Shown piece by piece: positions 1 through 6,810 of a stretch of DNA of 64,000 nucleotides. The stretch lies in the NCBI GenBank assembly GCA_025456145.1, contig JALOLD010000010.1, positions 1 to 64,000 of the forward strand. Direction: 5' to 3'. The translations under genes and the position numbers were made by a program. The notes beneath the pieces were generated by a model that was given only the letters and a program-made list of their open reading frames with translations, made no database searches and had not been told where the DNA came from. This DNA is from Thermoanaerobaculales bacterium (GTDB lineage Bacteria > Acidobacteriota > Thermoanaerobaculia > Thermoanaerobaculales > Sulfomarinibacteraceae). How positions within the stretch are numbered: the stretch's first letter is position 1; every line of letters starts with the position of its first letter.

Positions 1-172
1 CCGCTGCCGCTGCCGCTGCCGCTGCCGCTGCCGCTGCCGCTGCCGCTGCCGCTGCCGCTGCCGCTGCCGCTGCCGCTGCCGCTGCCGCTGACATCGGACA
101 CGGAAACGGACTCGGACTCGGACGCGGACGCGGACGCGGACGCGGGAACGGGTAGGGGAGAGGGAGAAGGGG
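1..172. repeat. Hexanucleotide array (CCGCTG then GGACGC) with purine-rich tail
   Basis: Fifteen perfect CCGCTG units fill 1-90. A short ACATC joint follows, then GGANNC hexamers at 96-149 (four of them GGACGC), then a G/A-rich tail at 150-172. The window starts inside the array, so its left side is missing. The joint at about 80-101 is the reverse complement of the joint at about 48806-48825, so this is another copy of the element seen at 48788-49018. It ends about 96 bases before the start of the plus-strand gene at 246. Confidence 0.95.
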
Positions 173-245
173 CGCGGTGCCGCGGAGATCACACGCGGTT
201 TCCACGGCGCTGAGGTACCCTCGGGGCATCGGATGACCGGAGGGG

Positions 246-806
246 ATGGCCGGCTACACCCACACCTGCGCGTCCTGCGAGGCCAAGCTCAAGATCCACG
301 AGCGTTACGTGGGGCGGGCGCTGCACTGTCCGCACTGCGGGGTCGAGTTCCTCGCCGACCCGAGCCTGGCCGATGTCGACGACCTCGTCGAACAGCTCGC
401 ACCGGCCCCCCGCCGAAGGATCCCGTGGCTGGGGATCGGCATCGCGGTCGTGATCTTCGCGGCCGTGGTCTGGGTGCTCGCGACGGCGGCCGACGGCCCC
501 TTCGCCGAGCTCTTCAGGCCGAGCCGCGAGGCCGGTCAGTTCGCTCAGCTCGAGCTCGAGGGTCGGCAGCGGGTGCCGGTCGCGCTCGACCACGAGACCG
601 TGGTCTTCGTCGTCGACGCGATCGAGGACCCCGATCCCGGGTCGCTCGCCGCGCTCCACGCCCAGGGGCGGATCATCGAGGTCGCCTCGGGGACCAAGGT
701 CAAGGTCATCGAGCGCCAGCGCCGGAGCCGGACCGCGCGGGTGCGGATCATCGACGGAGTGTGGACCGGCCGGGTGGTCTGGACCGCGGACCTCGCCCTG
801 CGCTGA
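246..806 (+). CDS. Zinc-ribbon, single-pass membrane protein of unknown function
   Basis: The 186-residue product opens with a compact zinc ribbon: CASC at residues 8-11 and CPHC at about 28-31, typical of MJ0042-like ribbons at the N-terminus of bacterial membrane proteins. One hydrophobic segment follows at about 59-80 (IGIAVVIFAAVVWVLA). The remaining ~100 residues carry no motif I recognise and would lie outside the cytoplasm if the ribbon is inside. The ATG at 246 follows a GGAGGGG run with almost no spacing, so the start is not well supported by a ribosome-binding site, but the ribbon begins right after it. The next gene along is under separate riboswitch control. Confidence 0.8.
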   Translation: MAGYTHTCASCEAKLKIHERYVGRALHCPHCGVEFLADPSLADVDDLVEQLAPAPRRRIPWLGIGIAVVIFAAVVWVLATAADGPFAELFRPSREAGQFAQLELEGRQRVPVALDHETVVFVVDAIEDPDPGSLAALHAQGRIIEVASGTKVKVIERQRRSRTARVRIIDGVWTGRVVWTADLALR

Positions 807-810
807 AGGC

Positions 811-839
811 TCGACAGCATCGGCCGGCTTGCGTACACT
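811..839 (+). promoter_or_regulatory. Sigma70-like promoter for the btu operon
   Basis: TCGACA at 811-816 and TACACT at 834-839 are separated by exactly 17 bases, just before the cobalamin riboswitch. Transcription would start at about 846. Confidence 0.55.
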
Positions 840-1000
840 CGACCCGCCGAGCCCAGGGGGAAGACGGTGAGAGACCGTCGCGGACCCGCCGCTGTGACCG
901 GGGACGAGCGCCGGCAGAGCCACTGTCGCACCCGTGCGACGGGAAGGGCCGGCGGGTAGGACGATCCGGGAGCCAGAAGACCCGCAGCTCGGGAGCAGCG
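840..1000 (+). promoter_or_regulatory. Cobalamin riboswitch
   Basis: The conserved parts of the cobalamin aptamer are present in order: GGTGAGA at 866-872, CTGTGACCGG from about 891, GCCACTG (B12 box) at 919-925, GGGAAGG at 941-947 and AGCCAGAAGACC at 971-982. It lies directly upstream of btuFDC and is followed by an intrinsic terminator, so it is expected to reduce transporter expression when cobalamin is plentiful. The edges are approximate. Confidence 0.93.
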
Positions 1001-1040
1001 GACCCTCGTGGACTGGGGTCCGGCGACAGACCGGGGTGGA

Positions 1041-1083
1041 AAACGGCATCCCGAAGGTCGTGGGCCTTCGGGATGCCGTTTTT
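1041..1083 (+). terminator. Intrinsic terminator of the cobalamin riboswitch
   Basis: A perfect 17-base-pair stem (1041-1057 with 1065-1081), a 7-base loop and a run of five T at 1079-1083. Its position after the aptamer makes it the expression platform. The ATG proposed for btuF at 1073 lies inside the 3' arm. Confidence 0.92.
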
Positions 1084-1975
1084 CTCGTTGTCGAGCCGGT
1101 GGCGCCTGGCGCCGTGGCTGGTCGCCGCGAGCCTGGCGTCGGCTTCGTGCGGGGCGCGGGTCGCGCCGCGGCCGGCGGAGGCGCCGGCCAGGATCGTCGC
1201 CATGGCCCCGAGCCTCACCGAGACGCTCCTCGCCCTCGGCCTCGGCGACCGCGTCGTCGGGATCACCCGGTACTGCCCGGAGGTCGCCGGCGCCGTGGTG
1301 GTCGGCGGCTACCTCGATCCGAGCTACGAGACGATCGTCTCGCTGAGCCCCGACCTGGTCGTCCTCATGCAGTCCCACGACGAGCTGCACCGTCGCCTCG
1401 GCGAGCTCGGTCTCGCGACCCTGCGGGTCGACCAGCACGACATCGAGGGGATCCTGACCTCGATCGAGACCATCGCCGGGAGGTGCGGGGTCCCGTCCCG
1501 CGGCCGAGAGCTCGCCGCTTCGCTCCGCGCCGAGCTCGACGGGGTGGCGGGACGGGTCGCCGGTCTCGAGCGTCCAGCGACCCTGGTGGTCGTCGGTCGC
1601 GAGCCCGGGGGCGGTCGGGTCGGCGGGATCTGGGTCGCCGCGGCCGACACCTTCTACGACGACGTGCTGCGGGTGGCGGGTGGCGCCAACGCCGCGCCGG
1701 TGACCCCGATCCGCTACCCCGAGCTCGGCCGGGAGGGGCTGCTGGCGATCGACCCGGAGGTGATCTTCGACGTCATCGCCGACGGCGGCGCGAGGGCGGT
1801 CGGGATCGAGCGCGCCGCCGCCGACTGGGACGACCTCCGCGATCTGCGGGCGGTCGCCGCCGGCCGGGTCCACGTCCTGGAGGACGACTTCGTCGTCATC
1901 CCGGGACCGAGGATCGTCAACACGGTGCGGACCTTTGCCGAGCGTCTCCACCCGGAGGTCGAATGGGGACGCTGA
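1073..1975 (+). CDS. btuF: Vitamin B12 ABC transporter, substrate-binding protein
   Basis: A 300-residue periplasmic binding protein of the BtuF/TroA-like helical-backbone family, which captures cobalamin for BtuCD. The N-terminus has the shape of a lipoprotein or secretion signal (basic SRWR, hydrophobic LAPWLVAASLAS, then Cys-Gly at about 26-27). The mature part begins RIVAMAPSLTETLLALGLGD and continues with VGITRYC and SPDLVV, as usual in BtuF. Placement directly after a cobalamin riboswitch and before an ATPase and a FecCD permease fixes the substrate. The ATG at 1073 sits within the terminator stem; an in-frame TTG at 1088 is the alternative. The reading frame is open far upstream, but that stretch is the shadow of the zinc-ribbon gene and riboswitch. 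Confidence 0.92.
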   Translation: MPFFSLSSRWRLAPWLVAASLASASCGARVAPRPAEAPARIVAMAPSLTETLLALGLGDRVVGITRYCPEVAGAVVVGGYLDPSYETIVSLSPDLVVLMQSHDELHRRLGELGLATLRVDQHDIEGILTSIETIAGRCGVPSRGRELAASLRAELDGVAGRVAGLERPATLVVVGREPGGGRVGGIWVAAADTFYDDVLRVAGGANAAPVTPIRYPELGREGLLAIDPEVIFDVIADGGARAVGIERAAADWDDLRDLRAVAAGRVHVLEDDFVVIPGPRIVNTVRTFAERLHPEVEWGR

Positions 1976-2763
1976 GCGGGTCGCGGATCGAGGTCCGGGA
2001 CCTCGGGGTCCGGCTCGGCGAGGCCGAGATCCTCGCCGGGGTCGGCCTCTCGGTCGCCGCCGGTGAGCTGCTGGCGGTGATCGGACCGAACGGCGCCGGG
2101 AAGTCGACGCTGCTGCGGGCGATCGACGGGCTGCTGCCGGTGCGTCACGGGTCGATCGCCATCGACGGCCGCCCGGTCTCCGACTACCGGAGGCGCGAGC
2201 TCGCCCGGGTCGTCAGCTTCGTGCCCCAGTCCGGCGCACCGGCCGACGGCTACACCGTCCGCGCCTTCGTCGAGATGGGGCGCTACCCCCACCTGCCGAC
2301 CTGGAGCGGTCTGACCTCGGACGACCGGCGGGTGGTCGACGAGGCCCTCGAGCTCACCGAGACGGGCCACCTGGCGGCCCGGGCCCTGACGACCCTGTCG
2401 GGCGGCGAGCGGCAGCGGGTCTCGATCGCGGCGGCGCTCGCCCAGGGCGGATCGATCCTGCTGCTCGACGAGCCGACGAGCTTTCTCGACGTCCGCCACC
2501 AGGTCCAGGTGCTCGAGCTCCTCGGGCGGCTCCACCGCGACGGGGGTTACACCGTCGTCGCCGTCACCCACGACCTCAACGGGCTCGTCGCCGACGCCGA
2601 CTCGGTGCTCGGCCTGGTCGGCGGCCGCGTCGCGTGCTCGGCCCGCCCGGCCGAGGTGCTCGACGCCGAGGTCCTGGCGGGCATCTTCTCGAGCGGCTTC
2701 AGGCTGCTGCCGGGCGGTCGCCACGGTCTGCCGGTCGTCGTGCCGGCGCGGGGTGAGCGGTGA
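1963..2763 (+). CDS. btuD: Vitamin B12 ABC transporter, ATP-binding protein
   Basis: A 266-residue ABC ATPase that powers cobalamin import. Walker A GPNGAGKST lies near residue 40, the Q-loop follows in VVSFVPQSG, the signature is LSGGE, Walker B is ILLLDEP and the H-loop is VTHD. The ATG at 1963 lies 13 bases inside the end of btuF, so the two are translationally coupled, and the stop overlaps the GTG of btuC. The order F-D-C, with the binding protein next to the riboswitch, supports assignment to the B12 system rather than a siderophore system, although the ATPase sequence alone cannot separate the two. Confidence 0.93.
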   Translation: MGTLSGSRIEVRDLGVRLGEAEILAGVGLSVAAGELLAVIGPNGAGKSTLLRAIDGLLPVRHGSIAIDGRPVSDYRRRELARVVSFVPQSGAPADGYTVRAFVEMGRYPHLPTWSGLTSDDRRVVDEALELTETGHLAARALTTLSGGERQRVSIAAALAQGGSILLLDEPTSFLDVRHQVQVLELLGRLHRDGGYTVVAVTHDLNGLVADADSVLGLVGGRVACSARPAEVLDAEVLAGIFSSGFRLLPGGRHGLPVVVPARGER

Positions 2764-3734
2764 GCCGCGGCGCCCGGGTCGCGCTGCTCGTCGTCGGTGC
2801 CGCCGCGGTGCTCGTGGCGGCGCCGCTGATCGGGCCGATCCCGCTGCCGCTGCGGGCCCTCGCCGACCCTCTCGGCTCGGACGCGGCGGCGCGGATTCTC
2901 TGGCAGATCCGCGTGCCGAGGGTGGTGGCGGGCTTTCTCGGCGGGGCCGGACTGGCGGTCGGCGGCGCCGTCTTCCAGGCGGTCTTCCGCAACCCGCTCG
3001 CGACACCCTACATCCTCGGGGTCGCGGCAGGGGCGTCCTTCGGAGTCGCCGCGGTCGCCCGGATCGGCGCCGGCGTCGCGCTCCTCGGGCTCGGCCTGTC
3101 GTCCTGGGCCGCCCTCGCGGGGGCGCTGCTCGCGGTCGCGATCGTCTGGATGGTGACCCGGCTGCGGCCCGAGGCCTCGACCTCGACCCTGCTCCTCGCC
3201 GGGGTCTCGCTCAACTTCTTCTTCTCGAGCCTCATCCTCTTTCTCCAGTACACCGCCTCGTTCGCCGACGCCTACCGGGTGCTGCGCTGGCTGATGGGTG
3301 GCCTGGGCGGCGCCGACCTCTCGGCGGTGCTCCAGATGGCGCCGTTCGTCGTCGTCGGGATCGCGGTCGTCCTCGCTTTCGGCCGGGAGCTCGATCTGCT
3401 GACCACCGGGGCCGAGCTCGCCGCGAGCCGCGGCGTCGCCGTCGCGCGGACCCGCACCGTGCTCTTCGTCGCGACCTCGATCATGATCGGCGGAGTGGTC
3501 GCGGCGTGCGGCCCGATCGGCTTTGTCGGGATGGTGTCGCCGCACATCTGCCGGCTGCTCCTCGGCCCCGGCCACCGGCTGCTGCTGCCCGCCTCGGCGG
3601 TCTTCGGCGGCGCCTTCCTGGTGCTCTGCGACACCGCGGCGCGGATCGCGGTGGCCCCCGCCGAGCTCCCGGTCGGGGTCATCACCGCCTTCCTCGGCGC
3701 GCCCTTCTTCCTCTGGCTCCTGCTCAGGAAATGA
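2760..3734 (+). CDS. btuC: Vitamin B12 ABC transporter, permease (FecCD family)
   Basis: A 324-residue, very hydrophobic protein with about ten membrane segments, the normal size for FecCD/BtuC permeases. Recognisable family blocks are RVPRVVAGFLGGAGLAVGG near residue 50, FRNPLATPYILGVAAGASFG near 80, and the C-terminal GPIGFVGMVSPHICRLLLG followed by PVGVITAFLGAPFFLWLL. The GTG start overlaps the btuD stop (GTGA). It is the last gene of the riboswitch-controlled operon and is followed by a long inverted repeat at 3757-3810. Confidence 0.94.
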   Translation: MSRGARVALLVVGAAAVLVAAPLIGPIPLPLRALADPLGSDAAARILWQIRVPRVVAGFLGGAGLAVGGAVFQAVFRNPLATPYILGVAAGASFGVAAVARIGAGVALLGLGLSSWAALAGALLAVAIVWMVTRLRPEASTSTLLLAGVSLNFFFSSLILFLQYTASFADAYRVLRWLMGGLGGADLSAVLQMAPFVVVGIAVVLAFGRELDLLTTGAELAASRGVAVARTRTVLFVATSIMIGGVVAACGPIGFVGMVSPHICRLLLGPGHRLLLPASAVFGGAFLVLCDTAARIAVAPAELPVGVITAFLGAPFFLWLLLRK

Positions 3735-3756
3735 CCGCGATCCGGTCACGCGGGAC

Positions 3757-3810
3757 GGGTGCCTGGCTCCAACATTGATCGCCGCGAACAATGTTGCGTG
3801 CCTGGCACCC
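3757..3810. repeat. Long inverted repeat between convergent btuC and acyl-CoA dehydrogenase
   Basis: Left arm 3757-3777 (GGGTGCCTGGC... CAACATTG) pairs with right arm 3789-3810 (CAATGTTG...GCCTGGCACCC) around an 11-base loop, with a few mismatches. Weaker pairing (GGTCAC/GTGACC) extends outwards. It could end transcription from both sides, but there is no T-run, and the GTGCCTGGCACC core looks like a dispersed REP-type palindrome. Confidence 0.8.
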
Positions 3811-3821
3811 GCGGTGACCCG

Positions 3822-5033
3822 TCACTGCCCTCCGTCGTGCTCCGGGAAGTGCTCGACCGTAACGTCGAGGTCGCCGGTGAGCTCCTTGAGCTCGCGGGTC
3901 AGGGCGCGGCCGATGACCAGCCGCTGGACCTGGTTGGTGCCCTCGTAGATCTGGGTGATCTTGGCGTCGCGCATGTACTTCTCGATGGGGTAGTCCTTGC
4001 AGTAGCCGTAGCCGCCGAAGAGCTGGACCGCGTCGGTGGTGACCTTCATCGCGGTGTCGGTGGCGAAGACCTTGCCCATCGCGGCGATCTTGTTGACGTT
4101 GGTCGCGCCCGAGTCGATCACCCTGGCCGAGTGGTAGACGAGCTGGCGGGCGGCCTCGATCTGGGTCGCCATGTCGGCGAGCATGAACTGGATCGCCTGG
4201 TGCGACATCACCGTCTGGCCGAACTGACGCCGCTCGGAGGTGTAGCGCAGCGCCCACTCGAAGGCGCCCTGGGCGAGACCGAGGGCCTGGGCGGCGACCC
4301 CGGGCCGGGCCCGGTCGAGGGTCATCATGGCGTTCTTGAAGCCGACGTTCTCCTTGCCGCCGAGCAGCTGGGAGGCCGGCACCCGGCAGTCGGCGAAGTC
4401 GAGCTCGTTGACCGGGACCGTCCGGATGCCCATGGTGTCCTCGCGCTTGCCCACCGTGAAGCCGGGCGTCCCCTTCTCGAGGATGAAGGCCGAGATCCCG
4501 CGCATCCCGCGGTCGGGGTCGGTCAGGGCGTAGATCGTGAAGGTCGAGGCGACGCCGCCGTTGGTGTTCCACTTCTTGTGGCCGTTGAGGAGGTAGCCGT
4601 CGCCGTCCTTGATCGCGGTCGTGCGCAGGCTGCCGGCGTCCGACCCCGAGGGCTTCTCCGACAGGCCGAAGGCGATCAGGCTGTCGCCCGACGCGATCGA
4701 CGGCAGGTACTTCGTCTTCTGCTCGTCGGTCCCGCCGAGGATGATCGGGAACGAGCCGAGGGCGTTGACCGCGTAGGCGACCCCGACCCCGCCGCAGGCC
4801 CGGGACAGCTGCTCGATGACCAGGCAGAGGTTGAGCACGCCCGAGTCCTGGCCGCCGTACTCCTTGGGGATCCACACCCCGGTCAGGCCGTAGGACTTGA
4901 GCGCCTCGAGGATCTCCCAGCCGTACTCGCCGGTCCGGTCGAGCTCGGCCGCGGCGGGCCGGACGTACTTCTCCGCCACCTCGCGCGCCCGGTCCTGGTA
5001 GTCGAGGTTCTCCGTGCTCAGCAGCTCGCGCAT
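3822..5033 (-). CDS. Acyl-CoA dehydrogenase
   Basis: A 403-residue FAD-dependent acyl-CoA dehydrogenase of usual length, which would oxidise an acyl-CoA to the 2-enoyl-CoA and pass electrons to electron-transfer flavoprotein. Family signatures are FGLSEKPSGSDAGS (about 132-145), the flavin-contacting KKWNTNG, ERRQFGQ (about 270), QLFGGYGY and the C-terminal QIYEGTNQVQRLVIGR, whose Glu is the catalytic base position of the short-chain (butyryl/glutaryl-like) branch. Chain length cannot be fixed from sequence. GGAGGAGG lies just before the ATG, and a GAGAAT -10-like hexamer lies further upstream, next to the hexamer array at 5085-5126. No beta-oxidation partners are adjacent. Confidence 0.93.
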   Translation of the reverse strand: MRELLSTENLDYQDRAREVAEKYVRPAAAELDRTGEYGWEILEALKSYGLTGVWIPKEYGGQDSGVLNLCLVIEQLSRACGGVGVAYAVNALGSFPIILGGTDEQKTKYLPSIASGDSLIAFGLSEKPSGSDAGSLRTTAIKDGDGYLLNGHKKWNTNGGVASTFTIYALTDPDRGMRGISAFILEKGTPGFTVGKREDTMGIRTVPVNELDFADCRVPASQLLGGKENVGFKNAMMTLDRARPGVAAQALGLAQGAFEWALRYTSERRQFGQTVMSHQAIQFMLADMATQIEAARQLVYHSARVIDSGATNVNKIAAMGKVFATDTAMKVTTDAVQLFGGYGYCKDYPIEKYMRDAKITQIYEGTNQVQRLVIGRALTRELKELTGDLDVTVEHFPEHDGGQ

Positions 5034-5084
5034 GGTCGCCTCCTCCGTCGGTCAGGTGGCCGCCATTCTCGCACACCACCCCGC

Positions 5085-5126
5085 GTCCGCGTCCGCGTCC
5101 GTGTCCGAGTCCGCGTTCGTGTCCGA
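5085..5126. repeat. GTCCGC hexamer array upstream of the acyl-CoA dehydrogenase
   Basis: Seven hexamers of GTCCGC and one-base variants (GTCCGT, GTCCGA, GTTCGT). Read on the coding strand of the neighbouring minus-strand gene they are GGACGC units, ending 51 bases before its start codon. It is continuous with the GGCAGC/octamer element that follows. Confidence 0.95.
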
Positions 5127-5210
5127 TGGCAGCGGCAGCGACAGCTGCCGCGGCAAGCCCTCAAGCCCTCAAGCCCTCAAGCCCTCAAGCCCTCAAGCCC
5201 TCAAGCCCTC
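5127..5210. repeat. GGCAGC hairpin plus seven AAGCCCTC octamers
   Basis: GCGGCAGC (5132-5139), loop GACA, GCTGCCGC (5144-5151) form a perfect 8-bp hairpin. Seven perfect AAGCCCTC octamers follow at 5155-5210. The same composite, with a shorter octamer run, recurs at 15676-15728. The remaining 50 bases to the end of uppS hold nothing I recognise. Confidence 0.95.
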
Positions 5211-5260
5211 CTGGCGGGCTACGACCTCCGGATTGACGGTCGAGCGACGGGTGCCGGTCC

Positions 5261-5977
5261 TCACCCCACCGCCTCGACCAGGCCGAAGGTCCGACGCCGA
5301 TCGTGGAACCAGGCGACGGCGTCGTCGAGGTCGTCGGGGGCGAAGTCGGGCCACAGCCGGTCGGTGAAGCGAAGCTCGGCGTAGGCCGCCTGCCAGAGCA
5401 GGAAGTTCGACAGCCGGCGCTCGCCGCCGGTCCGGATCAGCAGGTCGACCGGTGGCGTGTCGGCGGTGTCGAGCGCGCGCGCAAAGGCGGCGCCGTCGAT
5501 GTCGTGCGGTCGTAGCTTGCCTTCGGCGACCAGCCCGGCGAGCCGCCGCGACGCGCGGACGATCTCGTCGTGGCCGCCGTACGACAGGGCGAGGGTCAGG
5601 CGCATGCCGGTGGCGCCCCTTGTCGACGCCACGGCACGGTCGAGCGGCCTGCGTGCCCTCGCCGGCAGCCGGTCGAGATCGCCGATCGCGGCCAGCTCGA
5701 TCGAGCTGCCCCGGAGCTCCGGCTCCTGCTCGGCGAGAAAGCGGACGAGCAGCTCCATCAGCCCCTGGACCTCGAGCGCCGGTCGTCCCCAGTTCTCGGT
5801 CGAGAAGGCGAACAGAGTCAGGTACCGCAGCCCGGCCTCCCGGCAGTGGCTCACGACCCGTTGCACCGCCGCCGCCCCCTGGCGGTGTCCGGCGAGGCGC
5901 GGCAGCCCGCGGAGGCCCGCCCAACGCCCGTTCCCGTCCATGATGATCGCCACGTGACGCAGGGTTTGACCATCCAT
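5261..5977 (-). CDS. uppS: Undecaprenyl diphosphate synthase (cis-prenyltransferase)
   Basis: A 238-residue cis-prenyltransferase that extends farnesyl diphosphate with isopentenyl diphosphate to undecaprenyl diphosphate, the lipid carrier for peptidoglycan and O-antigen. All family blocks are present: HVAIIMDGNGRWA with the catalytic Asp14, GHRQGA, YLTLFAFSTENW near residue 55, LLIRTGGERRLSNFLLWQAAYAEL with the diphosphate-binding Arg residues, and the C-terminal W-x-DF block. It is divergent from pssA with 116 bases between the starts. The usual partner cdsA does not follow it here. Confidence 0.96.
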   Translation of the reverse strand: MDGQTLRHVAIIMDGNGRWAGLRGLPRLAGHRQGAAAVQRVVSHCREAGLRYLTLFAFSTENWGRPALEVQGLMELLVRFLAEQEPELRGSSIELAAIGDLDRLPARARRPLDRAVASTRGATGMRLTLALSYGGHDEIVRASRRLAGLVAEGKLRPHDIDGAAFARALDTADTPPVDLLIRTGGERRLSNFLLWQAAYAELRFTDRLWPDFAPDDLDDAVAWFHDRRRTFGLVEAVG

Positions 5978-6093
5978 GGCTCGAGGGTGGCCCCGCGGCG
6001 TGGACCGGGTGCGGCCCGATCGTGGCCGTTTCGAGGCGGCGCACCGTACGGTCCCACGGTGGTATCCTGCGGAGGTCGCCCAGTGGGAGGGTC

Positions 6094-6789
6094 ATGACCG
6101 TCAAGAACTACCGGGTGCTCGCCCCCAGCGCCATCACCTCGGCCAACATCGCCGCCGGCTTCATGGCGATGGTCGCGGCGGCCGACGGTCGCTTCGAGCT
6201 GAGCGTCTACCTGCTGGTGGTCGCGATCCTCTGCGACGTGCTCGACGGCACGATCGCCCGGCTGCTCGGCGCGACCAGCGACTTCGGCCAGGAGATGGAC
6301 AGCTTCTCCGACGCCATCTCGTTCGGCGTCGCCCCCGCCCTGCTCGTCTACCTGGCGGTGCTGCGGCCGCTCGGCTTCTGGGGTCTCGTCATCAGCCTGG
6401 TCTATCTTCTCTCCGGGGTCGCCCGGCTGACCCGCTTCGTTTTGACCAGCGACGCCCACGTCAAGGAGCTGCGGACCACCGGGACGCCGATCCCGATCGC
6501 CGCCGGCTATGTCATGGCGGCGGTGCTGATGCGCGACAGCATGGCCGCCGAGGTCGTTGTTGTCGTCGTCCTCGTCATGTCGCTGCTCATGGTGTCGCGG
6601 GTCCGGCTGCCCAACTTGAAGGGCCGGAACCTGGTCAGCGCGATGCTGCTGGTCGGGATCGTCAACTACCTGATGGTCGTGGGGTGGCCGAGCTGGATCA
6701 CGATCGCCTGGTGGAACGTCTGGAACGTCGCCATCCTGCTCGCCGCGCGGCACCGCGACGATCGGTTCGAGGCGCGCTCGACGGGCTGA
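6094..6789 (+). CDS. pssA: CDP-diacylglycerol-serine O-phosphatidyltransferase
   Basis: A 231-residue membrane protein with about seven hydrophobic segments. The CDP-alcohol phosphatidyltransferase motif DG-x2-AR-x8-G-x3-D-x3-D is intact as DGTIARLLG...GQEMDSFSD at about residues 50-72. The opening NYRVLAPSAITSANIAAGF is typical of PssA, which makes phosphatidylserine from CDP-diacylglycerol and serine. The ATG at 6094 is chosen because GGGAGG lies four bases upstream; an in-frame start at 6022 would add an unlikely arginine-rich leader. PgsA-type enzymes share the motif, but the N-terminus and length favour PssA. No psd gene is nearby. Confidence 0.9.
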   Translation: MTVKNYRVLAPSAITSANIAAGFMAMVAAADGRFELSVYLLVVAILCDVLDGTIARLLGATSDFGQEMDSFSDAISFGVAPALLVYLAVLRPLGFWGLVISLVYLLSGVARLTRFVLTSDAHVKELRTTGTPIPIAAGYVMAAVLMRDSMAAEVVVVVVLVMSLLMVSRVRLPNLKGRNLVSAMLLVGIVNYLMVVGWPSWITIAWWNVWNVAILLAARHRDDRFEARSTG

Positions 6790-6810
6790 CCGGGGCTCAC
6801 CCCGGCGGCG

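Noticed and set aside
1-172. Tandem arrays considered as CRISPR repeats
   Set aside because: Units are six or eight bases with no unique spacers, and no cas gene is in the window.
233-1072. Upstream extension of the btuF frame, giving a 580-residue product
   Set aside because: The extension is a shadow of the zinc-ribbon gene and runs through the cobalamin riboswitch and terminator; the recognisable BtuF sequence begins after 1073.
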